Of a stretch of 24,723 nt of DNA, positions 21,757 through 24,723 are shown one piece after another. The stretch spans positions 1 to 24,723 of the forward strand of contig QFQW01000053.1 in the NCBI GenBank assembly GCA_003248755.1, read 5' to 3'. The translations under genes and the position numbers were made by a program. A model generated the notes under the pieces. The model worked only from the letters and a program-made list of their open reading frames with translations, was not told the DNA's origin and ran no database searches. How positions within the stretch are numbered: the stretch's first letter is position 1; every line of letters begins with the position of its first letter. This DNA comes from Chryseobacterium sp. (GTDB taxonomy: Bacteria; Bacteroidota; Bacteroidia; Flavobacteriales; Weeksellaceae).

Positions 21757-21806
21757 ATTGTTCATCTTTAAATTTTCAATATATTCGAAATTAAAATAAA
21801 ACTTAA

Positions 21807-23561
21807 ATGAAAAAATTACTCGCAATAGTTTCACTATCTATTGTATCATTATTTTCAGCGCAACAAAAAACCTATTGCAATCCCATCAATATAGATTATG
21901 GCTACACGCCGTTCGAAGTTTTCTCCAAACAAGGGAAACATCGTGCAACAGCCGACCCTGTAATTGTCAACTTTCAGAAAAAACTATTTCTGTTTTCTAC
22001 CAATCAGGAAGGTTATTGGTATTCTGACAATATGTTGGATTGGAAATTTGTAAAAAGAAAATTCCTTAGAGATAACAAATACATTCACGATCTAAATGCA
22101 CCAGCAGTTTGGGCAATGAAAGATACCTTATATGTTTTCGGCTCAACCTGGGAACAGGATTTCCCGATTTGGAAAAGTACCAACCCAACCAAAGACGATT
22201 GGAAAATTGCTGTTGACACTTTGAAAGTAGGCGCTTGGGACCCAGCTTTCCATTACGACGAAGACAAAGACAAGCTCTACCTTTATTGGGGTTCAAGTAA
22301 TGAATGGCCTCTTCTTGGCACCGAAGTCAAAACCAAAACTTTACAATCTGAGGGTTTTGTAAAACCTGTCATCAGACTGAAACCAGAAGACCACGGTTGG
22401 GAAAGATTTGGAGAATATAATGACAATGTTTTTCTTCAACCTTTTGTAGAAGGTGCTTGGATGACTAAACATAATGATAAATATTATCTTCAATATGGTG
22501 CACCTGCAACAGAGTTCAGTGGCTATTCTGACGGAGTTTATGTTTCCAAAAATCCTTTAGAAGGTTTCGAATATCAACAGCACAATCCATTTTCTTATAA
22601 ACCCGGAGGTTTTGCGAGAGGCGCAGGACACGGCGCAACTTTCGAAGATAATTTTGGGAATTGGTGGCACGTTTCTACGATTTTCATCTCGACCAAAAAT
22701 AATTTTGAAAGACGATTGGGAATTTGGCCGACAGGATTCGATAAAGATGATGTGATGTACACCAACACAGCTTATGGCGATTATCCTACTCTTCTTCCGC
22801 AATACGCACAAGGAAAAGATTTTTCCAAAGGTTTATTTACCAATTGGATGTTACTTAATTATAACAAACCTGTTCAGGTCTCATCAACTTTAGGAGGATA
22901 TCAACCAAATCTTGCCGTAGATGAAGACATCAAAACCTATTGGAGTGCAAAAACCGGAAATTCCGGAGAATGGTTTCAGACGGATTTAGGAGAAGTTTCT
23001 ACAATCAATGCCATTCAAATTAATTATGCTGACCAAGATGTTGAGTTTATGGGAAAAACGCTCGGCAAAATGCACCAGTACAAAATCTATGGTTCCAATG
23101 ACGGAAAAAACTGGAAAGTAATTGTTGATAAATCTAAAAACCAAACCGACGTTCCTCACGATTACATCGAATTGGAAAATCCAGCAAAAGCAAGATTTCT
23201 GAAAATGGAAAACCTTAAAATGCCGACAGGAAAATTCGCTTTGAGTGGATTCCGAGTTTTTGGAAAAGGCGCCGGAACAAAACCTGCAAAAGTTCAAAAC
23301 TTCGTTCCATTGCGAGCTGACCCGAAAAAATATGGCGAAAGAAGAAGCATTTGGTTCAAATGGCAGCAAAATTCTGACGCTGACGGATATGTCATCTATT
23401 GGGGAAAATCGCCTGATAAATTATATGGAAGCATAATGGTATACGGCAAAAACGAATATTTCTTTACCGGGGCTGACAGAACAGATGCTTATTATTTTCA
23501 GATTGAGGCTTTTAATTCGAACGGAATCTCTGAAAGAACAGAGGTTGTAAAATCAGAATAA
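21807..23561 (+). CDS. secreted GH43-like glycosidase with F5/8 type C (CBM32-like) and FN3-like domains
   Basis: A 584-residue exported enzyme. It has a signal peptide (1 to about 18, ending FSAQQ) and a five-bladed beta-propeller catalytic domain of GH43 type (about 22-345). Candidate residues are Asp50 in TADPVIV, Asp145 in WDPAFHYD and Glu215 in VEGAWMT, the usual three-acid set. A discoidin/F5/8 C domain (about 355-487, with NLAVDEDIKTYWSAK and LKMENLKM) could bind galactose-type sugars, followed by an FN3-like module (about 494-584). GH43 enzymes cleave arabinan, xylan or galactan side chains; the exact linkage is unknown. There is no T9SS sorting tail, so it is probably periplasmic or released by another route. 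No SusC/D pair adjoins it. Terminator follows. Confidence 0.85.
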   Translation: MKKLLAIVSLSIVSLFSAQQKTYCNPINIDYGYTPFEVFSKQGKHRATADPVIVNFQKKLFLFSTNQEGYWYSDNMLDWKFVKRKFLRDNKYIHDLNAPAVWAMKDTLYVFGSTWEQDFPIWKSTNPTKDDWKIAVDTLKVGAWDPAFHYDEDKDKLYLYWGSSNEWPLLGTEVKTKTLQSEGFVKPVIRLKPEDHGWERFGEYNDNVFLQPFVEGAWMTKHNDKYYLQYGAPATEFSGYSDGVYVSKNPLEGFEYQQHNPFSYKPGGFARGAGHGATFEDNFGNWWHVSTIFISTKNNFERRLGIWPTGFDKDDVMYTNTAYGDYPTLLPQYAQGKDFSKGLFTNWMLLNYNKPVQVSSTLGGYQPNLAVDEDIKTYWSAKTGNSGEWFQTDLGEVSTINAIQINYADQDVEFMGKTLGKMHQYKIYGSNDGKNWKVIVDKSKNQTDVPHDYIELENPAKARFLKMENLKMPTGKFALSGFRVFGKGAGTKPAKVQNFVPLRADPKKYGERRSIWFKWQQNSDADGYVIYWGKSPDKLYGSIMVYGKNEYFFTGADRTDAYYFQIEAFNSNGISERTEVVKSE

Positions 23562-23588
23562 ATTTTAAAGTTTTTCAAACAATAATTC

Positions 23589-23625
23589 AAGCTTTCGGAG
23601 TTAATCTTCGAAAGCTTTTTTATTT
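23589..23625 (+). terminator. Rho-independent terminator after the GH43-like gene
   Basis: AAGCTTTCG (23589-23597) pairs with CGAAAGCTT (23609-23617), 9 bp with further inner pairing, followed by a T run. The region 23626-23792 beyond it is AT-rich with nothing else recognisable. Confidence 0.85.
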
Positions 23626-23792
23626 TTCATCATTATTATTTCGAAATATTAAATTTTCATTAATTCAATGATTTTAATAATTAGATTAATATTTATTAAT
23701 GAACTCAAATTTTAAAAGAAAAATACTCAACATTTTTTCATCAATTGAAATAATTTTATAAATTTATAAGAAATAAGAGAATTAAAAATAGA

Positions 23793-24723
23793 ATGGAGTT
23801 TTTTCTGACATCAGAAGATAATGATGACCGACCGATTTTCATTACCGGAAATTTCAACAAATGGAATCCGAAAGATTCTAAGTTGGAGTTGGAGAAATTG
23901 GATGAAAATAATTATTACATTAATATTTCCGATGAACTTTTAAATGATGAAATCGAATATAAATTCACAAAAGGCGGTTGGGAAAATGTAGAAATAGACA
24001 AATATGACAACATCACTCCGAACAGAAAAACAAAAAAAGAGAAGAAGAAAACACAAGATTCTGTAGAAAAATGGAGACTGAATTGGGGACCTTTCAAACA
24101 AGAATTTTTCCCGATTGTAGAATTGGTGGATGAAGAATTTTATATTCCTCAGCTCGATAAGAAAAGGAAAGTCTGGGCACTTTTGCCTTATGATTATTAC
24201 GATTCAGAGAAGAGTTATCCTGTTTTATATTTGCAGGATGCGCAGAATTTGTTCAATGAAGGTTCGGCTTACGGAAATTGGGAAATCGATAAAAAACTGG
24301 CTTTGCTTACGGAATATGGTCGTGGAGATTTGATTGTAATAGCTGTTGAACACGGTAACGATGACAGAATCAAGGAATATATTTTCGATAACGAAGATGT
24401 TACGAAAAACGCGGAAGGCAAGAAATATCTAAGGTTCATCACGGACACGTTGAAACCTTGGATCGATAAAAATTATAGAACTAAAAAAGATAGAGAAAAT
24501 ACAGGAATCGGCGGAAGTTCTTTAGGTGGATTGATTAGCATTTATGGTGGATTTCTTTATCCGGAAGTCTATTCCAAGTTGTTGATTTTTTCGCCGTCGC
24601 TTTGGGTTGAGCCGGATAATGATTTCCCAATGATATACTTCACGAATCCTTACAAGATTCAAGTTTATCTCTACGGCGGAAGATTGGAAGGTTCAAAAAT
24701 GGTGGGCAGAATCAGATTATTTG
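23793..24723 (+). CDS. cytoplasmic CBM48-like/PF00756 esterase fusion (5' part; runs off the window)
   Basis: Open from ATG 23793 to the right edge (310 codons, no stop). An N-terminal early-set module (about 1-75: PIFITGNFNKWNPKDSKLEL, IEYKFTKGGWENVE) resembles the CBM48/AMPK1 glycogen-binding family. After a lysine-rich linker comes a PF00756 esterase domain from about 115, with the nucleophile elbow GGSSLGGL (Ser243). The catalytic His would lie beyond the window edge. It has the same domain order and many shared segments (PVLYLQDAQNLF, FITDTLKPWIDKNYRTKK) as the exported enzyme at 2820-3959, but no signal peptide, so it is predicted cytoplasmic. Substrate unknown. Confidence 0.82.
   Translation, partial: MEFFLTSEDNDDRPIFITGNFNKWNPKDSKLELEKLDENNYYINISDELLNDEIEYKFTKGGWENVEIDKYDNITPNRKTKKEKKKTQDSVEKWRLNWGPFKQEFFPIVELVDEEFYIPQLDKKRKVWALLPYDYYDSEKSYPVLYLQDAQNLFNEGSAYGNWEIDKKLALLTEYGRGDLIVIAVEHGNDDRIKEYIFDNEDVTKNAEGKKYLRFITDTLKPWIDKNYRTKKDRENTGIGGSSLGGLISIYGGFLYPEVYSKLLIFSPSLWVEPDNDFPMIYFTNPYKIQVYLYGGRLEGSKMVGRIRLF

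Noticed and set aside
21807..23561. T9SS sorting domain on the GH43-like enzyme
   Set aside because: The C-terminus is an FN3-like module ending RTEVVKSE, without the APNP start or the KGIYILK-type end seen in the nucleases.

Overview
This window looks like chromosomal DNA from a flavobacterium of the Weeksellaceae, probably Chryseobacterium or a close relative. The DNA is AT-rich. Ribosome-binding sites are weak or absent. Several genes are preceded by the Bacteroidetes -7 element TAnnTTTG. Three secreted proteins carry type IX secretion (T9SS) C-terminal sorting domains. Several encoded families (DUF6428, a secreted DUF1684 protein, carbohydrate-module/esterase fusions) are common in this group. 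Placement is by pattern recognition only; there is no rRNA or tRNA in the window.

Layout. 1-5587: the 3' end of an alpha/beta hydrolase, a convergent aminopeptidase P gene, a coupled pair of exported esterases, then rbfA and a LolE-type permease. 5588-6058: a gene-free stretch holding a terminator and a roughly 250-bp element with 20-bp terminal inverted repeats and a near-central perfect hairpin, most likely a MITE-like mobile element. 6059-9723: three tandem paralogues of secreted endonuclease I, each with a signal peptide, its own terminator and a nearly identical sorting domain. 9810-12374: an SGNH hydrolase, a 50-residue cysteine-rich basic peptide under a consensus promoter, a membrane-anchored DnaJ-domain protein converging on it, a 79-residue membrane peptide, and a decayed pseudogene. 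12375-15621 (minus strand): DUF1684 protein, AI-2E family transporter, RsmI-like methyltransferase, small lipoprotein. 15622-16076: a gene-free block of repeat-like sequence. 16077-17840 (minus): dicarboxylate symporter and low-molecular-weight tyrosine phosphatase. 17924-19751 (plus): an arsenic-resistance operon, arsR - DUF6428 - arsC - arsN1-like, with two near-identical palindromic operator candidates and no efflux pump. 19756-21210 (minus): dnaA. 21346-24723: a hotdog thioesterase, a secreted GH43-like glycosidase with discoidin and FN3-like domains, and the 5' part of a cytoplasmic paralogue of the exported CBM-esterase at 2820.

How the genes work together. The exported esterases, three T9SS nucleases, SGNH hydrolase and GH43-like enzyme fit a lifestyle of degrading extracellular polymers. 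The ars operon is a compact detoxification unit: sensing (ArsR), arsenate reduction (ArsC), probable acetylation of an arsenical or similar amino-acid toxin (ArsN1-like), and a cysteine-tailed accessory protein. The rest is housekeeping (rbfA, lolE, pepP, dnaA). The least explained items are the MITE-like element, the cysteine-rich peptide, the duplicated ArsR sites and the nuclease triplication.
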